Below, in pieces: positions 9,301-16,784 of a stretch of 20,819 bases of DNA (its first letter is position 1; each line of letters opens with the position of its first letter). A program made the translations under genes and the position numbers. The notes below the pieces were generated by a model. It was not told the origin of the DNA. It did not search any database and was given only the letters and a program-made list of their open reading frames with translations. Where the stretch lies: contig JAITDR010000185.1 of NCBI GenBank assembly GCA_031282465.1, positions 1 through 20,819 on the forward strand, read 5' to 3'. The DNA comes from Desulfovibrio sp. GTDB lineage: Bacteria; Desulfobacterota; Desulfovibrionia; Desulfovibrionales; Desulfovibrionaceae.

Positions 9301-9865
9301 GGTCGAAGCCGGATTTGGAGCCGAAGAGGGAAAACCAGGGCGTCCAGATATGGGCCGGAATGAGGAAGGCCTTGGGATGGCTTTCCAGCACCAGTTCCAG
9401 GAGGTCGCGGGAATCCAGGCCGAGCATGGGGCGGCCGTCAGAGGACAGGTTGCCGACCTGGGCGAGGCGCAGGCAAAAGGCGTCGGCGGCCTCCAGGTTC
9501 GGCATGTAGACGAGGTTGTGTACTTTGCGCAGTTTGCCGCCGCGTTTGTAGATGAGGTTGATTTCGCCCTGGAGCATGAAGCGGGTCGGGATTTTTGCGC
9601 CGGATGGAGCGGCGGGGACGGGCAGGCGCAGGGCGGCCTGCGCGGCCTGGGCTTCATCGTTGAGGGTATACAGGCCGCTTGCTTCGTCGAAGCGCAACGA
9701 AGCGCGCAGTTCATCGCGCCAGCGCGGGTGGGTGAAGTCGCCGGTGCCGATAAGGGCCAGACCCTTTATTTCCGCCCAGGCGGCGAGCAGGGGGATGCCC
9801 AGTTTGCGGCTGGTGGCCAGGGAGAAGCGTGAATGGATGTGCAGATCTGCCGTGTATTCCCGCAT
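6329..9865 (-). CDS. EndoQ-like PHP nuclease fused to a UvrD/Rep-type helicase
   Basis: This encodes 1178 residues in three parts. Residues 1-435 match the PHP-domain family of endonuclease Q. Metal-binding motifs are LHIHSRFS (H9, H11), TGDFTHP (D43), H116, PAHIWTPW (H172) and SNSDAH (D231, H233). A zinc site follows, from HRKC (C290) and CPVCG (C306, C309). GYDGEYG (420-426) closes the domain. Residues about 440-583 are a Pro/Ala/Ser-rich linker. Residues 586-1178 form a superfamily 1A helicase: Q-motif LNEEQERAV, Walker A AGPGTGKT (606-613), FTRRAAAEM, Walker B IDEIQD (771-776), GDPDQSVYSFRGA, LRRNYRS, SLHAAKGLEF (1067-1076) and RRLFYVGLTRAED. Subdomain 2B looks short. EndoQ is known to nick DNA 5' of uracil, hypoxanthine and abasic sites; a helicase could then open the nick. 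The start is the ATG at 9863-9865, with a weak ribosome binding site. Confidence 0.88.
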   Translation of the reverse strand: MREYTADLHIHSRFSLATSRKLGIPLLAAWAEIKGLALIGTGDFTHPRWRDELRASLRFDEASGLYTLNDEAQAAQAALRLPVPAAPSGAKIPTRFMLQGEINLIYKRGGKLRKVHNLVYMPNLEAADAFCLRLAQVGNLSSDGRPMLGLDSRDLLELVLESHPKAFLIPAHIWTPWFSLFGSKSGFDRLEDCFADLSPEIFALETGLSSDPAMNRLWSALDGRRLVSNSDAHSGEKLGREANVFAGELSYDGILNALKHPEKPGSTSFLGTLEFFPEEGKYHLDGHRKCNVVLSPEETRRLGGLCPVCGTPLTVGVLSRVRELADRDTPAYPPGTGSDAEFGVRGFTSLAALPEILSELLGASPKSRRVEEMYADLLRRFGPELLILRSVPEEAPARLFPPLGEALRRMRKGDVRLSGGYDGEYGTVRMFDDAELADIRRGISLPRRGGANAGKLPGFARNGPGEFTDGTAPRPSSETPESFARSGPEDPTGGKISRLRPHSPSLTLPGVPVPLPAPVRKKRSGKAAPSVPDTLPSASPAPEAADTRPIPPRADALPSAPQTDAADAEVRTFCAPDSYTLSPAEGLNEEQERAVPAGPGPVLVCAGPGTGKTRTLIARILYLLNEGIDPRKIAAVTFTRRAAAEMDRRLTDVLGRNTPLPRTDTLHALALELLCACQDGAPLLLDEAAARRVFAEANAEEGARRIADAWQSLSLARERRKAPPPEFADYAARYLAQKNAWNLADYTDLPEFFLERLESGLYTTPYEHVLIDEIQDLSPLQLMLIRALVNSGNLEGEGFFGIGDPDQSVYSFRGAHGDAFRFFVEAWPHAQVIGLRRNYRSRPCILRAGRALFPETAPGAFAAGELVPARGDDALIRLFSASSADTEAAWVAERIAELVGTGGHSLADARGNSGKSGPPRPQADHSPGDVAVLLRIRALAGPFRNALARKGIPVSEPAGDVFWADPRAAVILRAAGRMLGIAPSEEPEDDNTPDIPMRVLAEGPAAVVAHLQNTPPFDPLFRLSPVCRALLKAYEQNGGWAGLLTFAGLMNELELVRAKGEKVQIISLHAAKGLEFRSVFLPCLEDGLVPFAGTELLTGKAGDKMRDPDPEEERRLFYVGLTRAEDFLYLSHAGVRTLYGRTLRLKPSRFLAELPHDLLNRSMQVRRVTRREEHLPLL

Positions 9866-9986
9866 GGTTGGAGGCGCCTTGACTGTTGTTCGGTACAGCC
9901 GGTCGGAATGACAAGGCCGGGAGAACCGTCACCTGAAGCGTCTATACCAGACGGACGGCCCTCCGGCAATGATAACCGACGTATCC

Positions 9987-10913
9987 CTACGCCGCGCCGG
10001 AGTCGAAGTCGGCGGTGATTTCGCTGCCTATGCCGGCATCGGTAAACAGTTCCAGCAATACGCAGTTTTCCACACGGCCGTCCACTATCATGGCTTTTTC
10101 CACACCGCCGCGCAGGGCTTCAAGGCAACAGCCGACCTTGGGGATCATGCCTCCGCTGATGACGGCATCGGCAATCAGGCCGGGGATCTCGCGCGCGGAC
10201 AGTGAGCGCAGGAGAACGCCGTCTTTGCCGAGCACTCCGGGCACATCGGTCAGCAACAGCAGACGTTTGGCCCTGACGGCGGCGGCCACGGCCGCGGCCG
10301 CGTCGTCCGCATTGATGTTGTACGTCCCGTTTTCTTCATCCACGCCGGTGGGCGCGATGACCGGGATGTAGCCCGCTCCGCTCAGGGTGCGCAGCAGTTC
10401 CGTGTCCACGCGCACGACATCCCCTACCCGGCCGAGGTCGACGCCGGCCTCTGCGCCGGTCCCGCCGGCGCCTGCGTCGGCGTCGACGGTCTGCATTTTT
10501 TTGCGCGCTTCAAGAAGGCGTCCGTCCTTGCCGGAAAGGCCCACAGCCCGCGCCCCCGCCAAGTTCAGCAGACCGACGATTTCCTTGTTTACCCGGCCCG
10601 CGAGGACCATTTCCACCACGTCCATGGTCGCATCGTCGGTGATGCGCAGCCCTTTGTGAAAGGAAGACGGTATGTTGAGCCTGCTCAGCATGCCGCCGAT
10701 CTGGGGACCCCCGCCGTGTACGATGACCGGGCGCACGCCGACGTATTTCAGCAGGGCCACATTGCGGGCGAAGGACTGTTTCAGCGTTTCGTCGACCATG
10801 GCGTGGCCGCCGTACTTGATGACCACGATTTCGCCGCTGAAGCGGCGCATATAGGGCAGGCTTTCCAGCAGGGTACGGGCCGTGCGTTCGTATGTCGCGG
10901 CTTCATTGCTCAC
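9987..10913 (-). CDS. argB: Acetylglutamate kinase
   Basis: This encodes 308 residues with a GTG start at 10911-10913. GGAG lies 8 bases upstream of it, and the protein then begins like typical ArgB (an N-terminal helix, then [11 protein letters not shown]). The frame is open for 31 more codons upstream, without support. ArgB phosphorylates N-acetylglutamate with ATP, the second step of arginine synthesis. Key features are KYGGHAM (33-39), [12 protein letters not shown] (62-73), GLRITD (88-93), [19 protein letters not shown], then [15 protein letters not shown] and [10 protein letters not shown]. Near the C-terminus ISGGMIPK and [15 protein letters not shown] are the usual closing motifs. A Gly/Ala-rich stretch ([14 protein letters not shown], about 153-166) makes one surface loop a few residues longer than usual. 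The N-terminal helix resembles the arginine-inhibited hexameric type. It lies downstream of rnhA and upstream of the EndoQ-helicase gene. Confidence 0.95.
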   Translation of the reverse strand: MSNEAATYERTARTLLESLPYMRRFSGEIVVIKYGGHAMVDETLKQSFARNVALLKYVGVRPVIVHGGGPQIGGMLSRLNIPSSFHKGLRITDDATMDVVEMVLAGRVNKEIVGLLNLAGARAVGLSGKDGRLLEARKKMQTVDADAGAGGTGAEAGVDLGRVGDVVRVDTELLRTLSGAGYIPVIAPTGVDEENGTYNINADDAAAAVAAAVRAKRLLLLTDVPGVLGKDGVLLRSLSAREIPGLIADAVISGGMIPKVGCCLEALRGGVEKAMIVDGRVENCVLLELFTDAGIGSEITADFDSGAA

Positions 10914-11072
10914 GATTTTTTCTCCATTACAAAGACGTCGATGCCGTGTACGGTCCCACGCACTGCGGAGGGCTTCATCGCTCACCGGTCTTTTTCCGTT
11001 GCGCAAACGGCCTTGGTCGTCACAATTCTGCGTCTCAGGGGCGCTGTGATGTAATAGTTCCGCCGGCGCATT

Positions 11073-11636
11073 CTACTTCTCCTGCGGGTACGGAAAGGCT
11101 TGCCGCAGCCTGTCGTCGCCGGCGTCGGCATCGGCCGTTGCGGGGACGTAGCCGGTGTCGGGGGGCAGGGAATCACGGCGGGCTTCGAAGCGGGCCAGTC
11201 TGTCGACCTCCTCGTTTTCGGCGTGGCCGGCGTGGCTTTCCAGCCAGTGCAGACGCAGGTCGTGACGGGAGCGCATAAGGGCCACGCGTTCCCACAGGTC
11301 GCGGTTCAACACGTCGCCGCCCTTGGCTTTTTTCCAGTTTTTGCGTAGCCAGGACTGCAGCCAGCCCTTTTCCACGGCATCGCGCAGGTAGCGCGAGTCG
11401 GTGTACAACTCCACGCGGCAGGGACGTTTCAGGCTTTCCAAGGCATACAGGGCGGCGTAAAGTTCCATGCGGTTGTTGGTGGTCGAGGCAAAGCCGCCGG
11501 AGATATACCTGACCCTGTTCTTGTATGCCAGACGCGCGGCCCAGCCGCCGGGACCGGGATTGCCCAGGCAGGACCCGTCGGTGTGAATGACGACCGGGGC
11601 ATCGTCGGCCGGGGCGGCTTCGAGGTTGAGGTTCAA
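11073..11636 (-). CDS. rnhA: Ribonuclease HI
   Basis: This encodes 187 residues starting at TTG (11634-11636), chosen because AGGAG lies 7 bases upstream and the RNase H fold begins about 14 residues later. The open frame extends 74 codons further upstream, but the translation there is non-conserved. RNase HI cleaves RNA in RNA:DNA hybrids in the cytoplasm. The four catalytic acids are present: D20 (HTDGSCLGNPGPGGWA), E58 (TTNNRMEL), D80 (YTDSRYL) and D145 (EEVDRLA). The mobile histidine is H135 in ESHAGH. The basic protrusion (GWLQSWLRKNWKKAKGG) is present as in the E. coli type. A C-terminal tail of about 35 residues beyond the usual end (LPPDTGYVPATADADAG) is poorly conserved-looking. It may share a transcript with argB, whose start is 159 bp downstream, and it diverges from hflK. 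Confidence 0.93.
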   Translation of the reverse strand: MNLNLEAAPADDAPVVIHTDGSCLGNPGPGGWAARLAYKNRVRYISGGFASTTNNRMELYAALYALESLKRPCRVELYTDSRYLRDAVEKGWLQSWLRKNWKKAKGGDVLNRDLWERVALMRSRHDLRLHWLESHAGHAENEEVDRLARFEARRDSLPPDTGYVPATADADAGDDRLRQAFPYPQEK

Positions 11637-11705
11637 TCGGAAGCTCCTGTTTGCGGAGTGTCGGGAAAAAAGTCGCGCAGGAGCCCGGAAGCGCCGGCAA
11701 AAAGT

Positions 11706-11737
11706 CGCCGGGAAAGATATCCGCCGGGAAAGATATC
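11706..11737. repeat. Two tandem 16-bp direct repeats upstream of the hflK promoter
   Basis: CGCCGGGAAAGATATC occurs twice, back to back and identical (11706-11721 and 11722-11737). The repeat ends one base before the candidate -35 hexamer. Each copy contains the palindrome GATATC. Placement suggests an activator or repressor site; a replication-slippage duplication is an equally simple origin. Confidence 0.75.
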
Positions 11738-11738
11738 C

Positions 11739-11767
11739 TTGACCGCCGTCTGCGTATCCTCTAAGGT
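11739..11767 (+). promoter_or_regulatory. Candidate sigma-70 promoter for hflKC
   Basis: TTGACC (11739-11744), a 17-bp spacer and TAAGGT (11762-11767) lie 72 bp before the hflK start. The octamer GTATCCTC occurs twice at 12-bp spacing (11754-11761 and 11766-11773), straddling the -10. Confidence 0.4.
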
Positions 11768-11838
11768 ATCCTCCGTTTCGCCGGGAGTCAATCCGGAGTT
11801 CCGGCAGGCGGTTGCCGTGCGGAGGTATGGTTTGCATC

Positions 11839-12933
11839 ATGAACTGGGACTGGGACAAACTTCAGGAAAAGCGACAGGGACCGGGACGCAGGCGGCGGAT
11901 GCCGGCGGGGCCGGAGAATCCCTTTCCCGACTTCAAGCCCGGTGATTTCCTTTCCCGTTTTCTCGGCGGGAGGCTGCCGGTCGGCATCATCTGCCTTGTA
12001 GTCTTCCTGGGCTGGGCGGCTTCAGGCATTTTCATCGTCAGGCCCGGCGAAATCGGCGTGATAACGCGTTTCGGCGAATACAGCCGCGAAGTCGGGGACG
12101 GACCGCACTATCATCTGCCCTACCCTGTGGAAGAGGCGGAAATCGTCGCGGCCGAATCCCTGCGCACCGTGGTCATCGGTCAGACGCCGGACGCCAGGAC
12201 CAGAGGCGCTTCGCGCAATTCCGCGGAAGAAGCCAGCATGTTCACCGGCGATGAAAACATCGTACACATGCGTTTCAACGTGCAGTACAACATCAGCAGG
12301 CCGCGCGACTTCCTGTTCAAGGTGCGCGATCCGGAGACGACGGTCAAGCTCGCGGCCGAGGCGGCCATGCGCGAGGTGGTCGGGCGCAGCAACATAGACT
12401 CCATTCTGACCGCCGGGCGTGCGGAAACGCAGGTCCAGGCCAGACAGGTTCTGGAAAACATCCTTGCGCCCTACAACATTGGGGTACGCATCCATACCGT
12501 GCAGCTTCTGGACGTGCAGCCGCCGCCGGAAGTCGAAGCCGCGTTCAAGGATGTGGCCAGCGCGCGCGAGGACCGGGTGCGGATTATCAACGAAGCCGAG
12601 GCCTACCGCATGAAAATCGTTCCCGTGGCCAACGGTACGGCCCAGGGCATGCTCAACGCCGCCGAAGCCTACGGCAGGCAGGTGGAGCAGGCGGCCGAGG
12701 GCGAGGCCGAGCGTTTCCGCATCATGGTCAGGGAATACAACAAGGCCAGGGAAGTTACGCGCAAGCGCATGTATCTTGAAGCCATGGGCGATGTGCTTTC
12801 CTCTTCCGGCCTGGAGAAAATCATCATTTCACGGGATGCGGAGGGCAACATCCTGCCTCTGCTGAACCTGGACGGACGCGGATCCGGGGGCCGGGAAAAA
12901 GCGCGGGACGCGCGGGACGGAGCGGCGCAGTGA
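11839..12933 (+). CDS. hflK: HflK, membrane SPFH protein of the HflKC complex
   Basis: This encodes 364 residues. The start is the ATG at 11839 (MNWDWDKLQEK, the normal HflK beginning), with GGAGG 13 bases upstream, a little far; an ATG at 11827 lies too close to it. A Gly/Arg-rich cytoplasmic N-tail is followed by one transmembrane helix (about residues 47-66) and an SPFH domain starting IFIVRPGEIGVITRFGEYS. GPHYHLPYPVE, the strand NIVHMRFNVQYNI and the coiled-coil region rich in EAEAYR/AAEAYGRQVEQ follow, then a conserved EAMGDVLSSSGLEKIII end. HflK and HflC assemble a ring or cage on the inner membrane around FtsH protease and modulate turnover of membrane and regulatory proteins. The stop overlaps the hflC start by 4 bases, so the two are translationally coupled. 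Confidence 0.95.
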   Translation: MNWDWDKLQEKRQGPGRRRRMPAGPENPFPDFKPGDFLSRFLGGRLPVGIICLVVFLGWAASGIFIVRPGEIGVITRFGEYSREVGDGPHYHLPYPVEEAEIVAAESLRTVVIGQTPDARTRGASRNSAEEASMFTGDENIVHMRFNVQYNISRPRDFLFKVRDPETTVKLAAEAAMREVVGRSNIDSILTAGRAETQVQARQVLENILAPYNIGVRIHTVQLLDVQPPPEVEAAFKDVASAREDRVRIINEAEAYRMKIVPVANGTAQGMLNAAEAYGRQVEQAAEGEAERFRIMVREYNKAREVTRKRMYLEAMGDVLSSSGLEKIIISRDAEGNILPLLNLDGRGSGGREKARDARDGAAQ

Positions 12934-13778
12934 ACCAACGTGCATTGATAGGCATCGCGGCGGGTCTGGCCGCCGCCGTTCTGGTCTTTTCCCAGTGCGT
13001 CTTTTTCGTCGGTGAACGCGAGCGCGCCATTGTGCTCCAACTCGGCGAGGCCGTGGAAAACGAAGCCCGCACGCCGGGGCTGAACTTCAAGCTTCCCTTC
13101 ATCCAGAACGCGGTGTTCTTCGACAAGCGTATTCTGGTGTTCGAAATTGCCAAGACCGAAAGTTTGACCGCCGACCTCAAGGCCTTTGAAATCGACAACT
13201 ATGTCTGCTGGCAGATCACCGACCCCCTGGCCTTTTACCGTTCCCTGCGCAGCGAACACACGGCCGAGGACCGCCTGCGCAACATCGTCTATTCGCAGCT
13301 TCGCGCCGCCATAGGCAGCCGGGAACTGAACGAGGTCGTCTTTTCCAAGCGCACGGACATCATGGAGGAGGTGCTGAAAAAATCCGACGCTCAGGCCCAC
13401 GATTACGGGGTGACGATAGTGGACGTGCGCATCAGGCGCACCGATCTGCCCAACCGTCAGGCCATCATCAACCGCATGAACGCCGAACGCACGCGCATGG
13501 CCAACAAATACCGTTACGAGGGTGAATCCGAGGACCGGCGTATCCGTTCCGAGGCGGAAATGCAGCGTGACGTGATTCTGGCCCAGGCCAACCGAGGGGG
13601 CATCGTCATCCGGGGCAAGGCCGAAGCAAAGGCCATGGACATTTATGCCGCCGCCCTGGCGGAGGATCCGGAGTTTTACGAGTTTTACAAGAGCTTGGAA
13701 ATATATCGCAAATCCTTCAAGGATAATACCAGGGTCATCCTGTCCGACGACGGCGGACTGCTCAAATTCATGCGCTGA
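12930..13778 (+). CDS. hflC: HflC, membrane SPFH protein of the HflKC complex
   Basis: This encodes 282 residues with a GTG start at 12930 that overlaps the hflK TGA (GTGA), implying coupled translation. One N-terminal membrane anchor (about residues 6-26, ALIGIAAGLAAAVLVFSQC) precedes the SPFH domain FFVGERERAIVLQLGEAV. GLNFKLPFIQNAVFFDKRIL and the strand VCWQITDPLAFYRSL are the typical HflC core. VDVRIRRTDLPNRQAIINRM leads into the helical region with FRYEGESEDRRIRSEAE-like character (here NKYRYEGESEDRR). The end, YEFYKSLEIYRKSF, is also characteristic. It is the partner of HflK in the periplasm-facing FtsH regulatory assembly. No further gene is coupled; a 184-bp gap follows. Confidence 0.95.
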   Translation: MNQRALIGIAAGLAAAVLVFSQCVFFVGERERAIVLQLGEAVENEARTPGLNFKLPFIQNAVFFDKRILVFEIAKTESLTADLKAFEIDNYVCWQITDPLAFYRSLRSEHTAEDRLRNIVYSQLRAAIGSRELNEVVFSKRTDIMEEVLKKSDAQAHDYGVTIVDVRIRRTDLPNRQAIINRMNAERTRMANKYRYEGESEDRRIRSEAEMQRDVILAQANRGGIVIRGKAEAKAMDIYAAALAEDPEFYEFYKSLEIYRKSFKDNTRVILSDDGGLLKFMR

Positions 13779-13962
13779 TGTCCGGTCCTTCCCGGCAATA
13801 CTGCAAATTTGCCGTCAAAACCGCACCCATGCGGGAGGTTGACGACTCCGTTGCCGCGGGAACGCGGTCCTACCCTGCTTCACGAAATACTGCGTACTGC
13901 GCCGCAACATCCGACGCGTAACAGCATACCTTCCGCTCTGCCGACCGACCCCGGAGGAACCC

Positions 13963-15894
13963 ATGGCTTACCGCAACATGCAGGACTGCATCCGGGATCT
14001 GGAGGCCGCCGGGCACCTGCGACGCATAGACGCCCTGGAACCCGACCCTTATCTTGAACTCGCCGCCCTGCAACGCCGGGCTTTCCGCGCTTCGGCGCCC
14101 GCCCTGCTTTTCAGCCGGGTGAAAGGTTGCGCCTTTCCGGTACTGGCCAATCTTTTCGGCACCCGCGAACGCATCCGCCACATCTTTCGTGACGGCCTTC
14201 GCGACATTGACCTCCTGCTCAAGCTGCACGCCGATCCTCGGAATGTTCTCAAAAAACCGGGGAGTTGGGCGCGACTGCCGGGCATTGTTGCGCGCGCGCT
14301 GCCGCGCCGCGTGCGCTCCGGGCCCGCAACGGCAAAACGAGCAAGGCTCTCCGACCTGCCGCAGATTGTTTCCCGGCCCCTGGACGGCGGGGCCTATGTG
14401 ACCCTGCCCCAAGTCTACAGCGAACATCCCGCCGAACCCGGTTTCCGCGCTTCCAACATGGGCATGTACAGAGTGCAGATCAGCGGCGGCGATTATGCAC
14501 CGGACAAGGAAGCCGGTCTGCATTACCAGATACACAGGGGCATAGGCACGCACCACATGGAAGCCCTGAAGCGCGGACGCGACCTGCCGGTCAACGTGAG
14601 TATCGGCGGCCCGCCCGCCCTGACTTTGGCCGCCGTCCTGCCCCTGCCCGACGGCATTCCTGAACTCTGCACGGCCGGAATTCTGGCCGGCCGCCCGCTG
14701 TCCTATATCATGCCCGAAGCCGGATTTTCCGCCCTGCCCGTTCCCGCCGAAGCGGATTTCTGCATCTGCGGGCGCGTGGAGTGCGCCGGGGGCCGGTCAC
14801 CGCTCAAGCGCGAAGGTCCTTTCGGCGACCACCTGGGCTACTACAGCCTTGCGCACGATTTTCCCGTGCTGCGCGTCGACGCCGTATACCATAGGCCGGA
14901 CGCCGTGTGGCCCTTTACCTCGGTCGGCAGGCCGCCGCAGGAAGACTCGGTCTTCGGGGATTTCATCCACGAACTGACCTCGACCCTGACGCCGTCGGTG
15001 TTTTCCGGAGTCCATGAAGTGCATGCCGTCGATGCTGCCGGCGTACACCCCCTGCTGCTGGCCGTAGGCAGCGAACGCTATGTGCCCTTTGCCGCTTTTT
15101 CAGGCGAAAGCGAAACCGGGGCGGAGGTAAACGGACGCGTTCCGCAGGAACTGCTGACCTGCGCCTTTTCCCTGCTCGGGAACACGCAGACCAGCCTTGC
15201 CAAATACCTGCTGATTGCCGCGAAAGAAGACGATGAGCGGCTTTCGACCCGCGACGTGCCGGGGTTTCTCGCCCACATGCTCCGGCGCACGGATTTCTCC
15301 CGCGATTTGCATTTCGTCACCCGCACCACCATGGACACGCTGGACTACAGCGGCATCAGCCTTAACCAGGGGTCGAAACTGGTATGGGCGGCTGCCGGAC
15401 GGCCCAAGCGCGCGCTGGCCGTGGAAATGCCTGCGGATTTTTCGCTGCCTGAACCGTTTACCGGCGCGCGTCTTTTCGCGCCGGGCATTGTCGTCTGCCG
15501 GGGGCCTGCGCACACGGCCGCGCGTGACGCCGCGGACGAGGCAATGCTGCGCCTTGCCTCGCGAATCGGCACGACGCCGCTCGCGGCACGGGAAACGGCG
15601 ACAGATGGAGATGCGCCGCAAACAGCGCTGTTGGTGGTGGCGGACGACCCGGATTTCGTCTGCGCGTCGATGGACAATTTTTTGTGGACGACCTTTACCC
15701 GCTCAGACCCGGCGACCGACCTGTACGGGACGGGAGCGTTCACGCACTGCAAGCACTGGGGCTGCTCGGCTCCGCTGATTATCGACGCAAGGAGCAAGGC
15801 GTTTCACGCGCCGCCCCTGGAAGAAGACCCCGACGTGCAGAAACGCCTGGACGCCTGGGCCGCGCCGGGAGGTCCCCTGCACGGCATATGCTGA
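13963..15894 (+). CDS. UbiD-family decarboxylase, menaquinone-type (long form)
   Basis: This encodes 643 residues. The start is the ATG at 13963, with GGAGGA about 4 bases upstream. UbiD enzymes use prenylated FMN to decarboxylate aromatic or unsaturated acids. Visible features are ASNMGMYRVQI (164-174), QIHRGIGTHH, NVSIGGPPAL, and the signature REGPFGDHLGYYS (283-295), whose Glu284 and Asp289 fit the catalytic acids. SVGRPPQEDSVFG and CKHWGCSAPLIIDAR come later. The length and the C-terminal extension fit the menaquinone-associated UbiD group found in organisms using the futalosine route, where the enzyme would remove the carboxylate of a naphthoate intermediate. No other mqn gene lies in the window, so the substrate is inferred. 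A Ubi/Men-independent substrate remains possible. Confidence 0.85.
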   Translation: MAYRNMQDCIRDLEAAGHLRRIDALEPDPYLELAALQRRAFRASAPALLFSRVKGCAFPVLANLFGTRERIRHIFRDGLRDIDLLLKLHADPRNVLKKPGSWARLPGIVARALPRRVRSGPATAKRARLSDLPQIVSRPLDGGAYVTLPQVYSEHPAEPGFRASNMGMYRVQISGGDYAPDKEAGLHYQIHRGIGTHHMEALKRGRDLPVNVSIGGPPALTLAAVLPLPDGIPELCTAGILAGRPLSYIMPEAGFSALPVPAEADFCICGRVECAGGRSPLKREGPFGDHLGYYSLAHDFPVLRVDAVYHRPDAVWPFTSVGRPPQEDSVFGDFIHELTSTLTPSVFSGVHEVHAVDAAGVHPLLLAVGSERYVPFAAFSGESETGAEVNGRVPQELLTCAFSLLGNTQTSLAKYLLIAAKEDDERLSTRDVPGFLAHMLRRTDFSRDLHFVTRTTMDTLDYSGISLNQGSKLVWAAAGRPKRALAVEMPADFSLPEPFTGARLFAPGIVVCRGPAHTAARDAADEAMLRLASRIGTTPLAARETATDGDAPQTALLVVADDPDFVCASMDNFLWTTFTRSDPATDLYGTGAFTHCKHWGCSAPLIIDARSKAFHAPPLEEDPDVQKRLDAWAAPGGPLHGIC

Positions 15895-15909
15895 GGGAAA
15901 CGCGGTTAA

Positions 15910-15947
15910 GCGGGGTGCGGGGTTCCCCCCTCTGTACCCGCGGAGGC
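15910..15947 (-). repeat. GC-rich intergenic repeat, copy A
   Basis: Read on the minus strand it begins GCCTCCGCGGGTACAGAGG, continues into a run of G, AA and CCCC, and ends GCACCCCGC. The plan (GCCTCCGGCGG, a G-run, a short loop, a C-run, TGCACCCC or GACCCCG) is shared with copies at 20178-20213 and 20786-20819. It lies between the convergent ubiD-type and HU genes. Confidence 0.5.
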
Positions 15948-15964
15948 ACAGCAAAACCATGGCT

Positions 15965-15994
15965 GCGGGCATGCCCTGCACAAGGCATGCCCGC
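15965..15994. terminator. Strong hairpin between convergent ubiD-like and HU genes
   Basis: GCGGGCATGCC (15965-15975) and GGCATGCCCGC (15984-15994) form a perfect 11-bp stem around the 8-nt loop CTGCACAA. It lies 30 bp past the HU stop and 70 bp past the decarboxylase stop. No clean U-run follows on either strand (AAAATTTT comes 21 bases later on plus), so it could be a bidirectional terminator or an RNA-stabilising hairpin. Confidence 0.5.
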
Positions 15995-16023
15995 TCCGAG
16001 CGTGAAAACCTGAAAATTTTCGT

Positions 16024-16296
16024 CTACAAGCTTTCTTTCAGCGCCTTGCCCGGCGTGAATTTGACGGCCTTGGACGCAGGAATCGCAATCTCCTTGCCGG
16101 TGCGGGGGTTGCGTCCCGTCCGCGCCTTGCGCTCCACAACTTTGAAGCTGCCGAAGCCGGATACGGCAATGGAATCACCTTTTTTCAAGGTGTCCGACAG
16201 AATCTTGAAAAGTCCCTCGTAGGCGGCTTCAGCCTGAGCGTTGGTCGCAAGGTTGGCTTTTTCTTTCAGGGTTTTAACGAGTTCGGCCTTGGTCAT
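16024..16296 (-). CDS. hup: DNA-binding protein HU
   Basis: This encodes 90 residues, the canonical HU length. The start is the ATG at 16294-16296, with GGGAGGAG about 4 bases upstream; the 89 further in-frame codons upstream look non-coding. The sequence runs MTKAELVKTLKEKANLA, then helix 2, the turn DSIAVSGFGSFKVVERKAR, the DNA-binding arm GRNPRTGKEIAIPASKAV and the closing FTPGKALKESL. HU is an abundant nucleoid protein that bends DNA non-specifically as a dimer. Compared with the IHF-like protein at 4567, this copy keeps GFGSF and the arm consensus and is clearly the general HU. A long upstream region with a TTGACA -35 and a 16-bp palindrome suggests dedicated regulation. Confidence 0.96.
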   Translation of the reverse strand: MTKAELVKTLKEKANLATNAQAEAAYEGLFKILSDTLKKGDSIAVSGFGSFKVVERKARTGRNPRTGKEIAIPASKAVKFTPGKALKESL

Positions 16297-16357
16297 GGTC
16301 TCCTCCCGGCAGAGTTTATATGTGACGGATATTCCGGCAAATGCACATACAGAGCCG

Positions 16358-16385
16358 GGTACACCCGCAGCACGCGCGATGTCAA
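16358..16385 (-). promoter_or_regulatory. Candidate hup promoter
   Basis: On the minus strand a perfect TTGACA (16380-16385) is followed after 16 bp by TGTACC (16358-16363). The -10 is a weak match, but the -35 is consensus and the position, about 60-90 bp upstream of the HU start, is suitable. Confidence 0.4.
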
Positions 16386-16429
16386 GCGCCGCGGCGGGAA
16401 TAACGCGATTTTTTTCGTCGCGGCGACAA

Positions 16430-16445
16430 CGGGATACGTATCCCG
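16430..16445. promoter_or_regulatory. 16-bp perfect palindrome upstream of hup
   Basis: CGGGATACGTATCCCG is fully self-complementary. It lies about 45 bp upstream of the candidate hup -35 box, a position typical for an activator or a distal operator. The cognate regulator is unknown. Confidence 0.5.
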
Positions 16446-16691
16446 GCCGCAATGCGGAAACGAAACAGACGATTCCGCCGGCGCCGTCGTTGTACGGAAA
16501 ATCCGCTGCGGAAAATGATCTTCCCCGTTCAATCCCGCGTTTGTTCCCGGCAGTTTTCTCCAAAGGTAACTCTCTGAAATATCAACCGGGAACGTGGAGG
16601 CATCACCAAACCTTCGCCGCTTTGAGCCGATCCGCCGGGGACGTTTGCGGGACGGAGCCCTGATTGTTCAGTCTTTTCCAAGGTTTTTTTC

Positions 16692-16720
16692 TTGACTTTT
16701 TTGACGTATGACCTTACTGT
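16692..16720 (+). promoter_or_regulatory. Candidate promoter for the CBM48-like gene
   Basis: TTGACT (16692-16697), a 17-bp spacer and TACTGT (16715-16720) lie 65 bp before the start. The surrounding DNA is AT-rich compared with the window. A second TTGACG at 16701-16706 lacks a well-spaced -10. Confidence 0.35.
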
Positions 16721-16784
16721 CAAGCTGTAATACGACAGATAACTTTTTTCTATGTGTCTGTGCAAGCGAATGAAGGAGCCGGCT

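Larger units (their letters stand above)
16297..16784. promoter_or_regulatory. 488-bp divergent regulatory region between hup and the CBM48-like gene
   Basis: No gene with a credible ribosome binding site or conserved-looking protein was found on either strand. It contains the HU leader and promoter near its left end, a 16-bp perfect palindrome, and a candidate promoter for the CBM48-like gene near its right end. The stretch 16446-16680 shows nothing I can name. Confidence 0.6.

Noticed and set aside
11637..11858. N-terminal extension of RNase HI by 74 residues
   Set aside because: It would overlap hflK's start and the tandem repeat; the TTG at 11634-11636 has AGGAG at correct spacing and lies at the usual fold boundary.
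16297..16563. N-terminal extension of HU by 89 residues
   Set aside because: HU is normally 90 residues, and the ATG at 16294-16296 has a strong ribosome binding site; the extension covers the promoter and palindrome.
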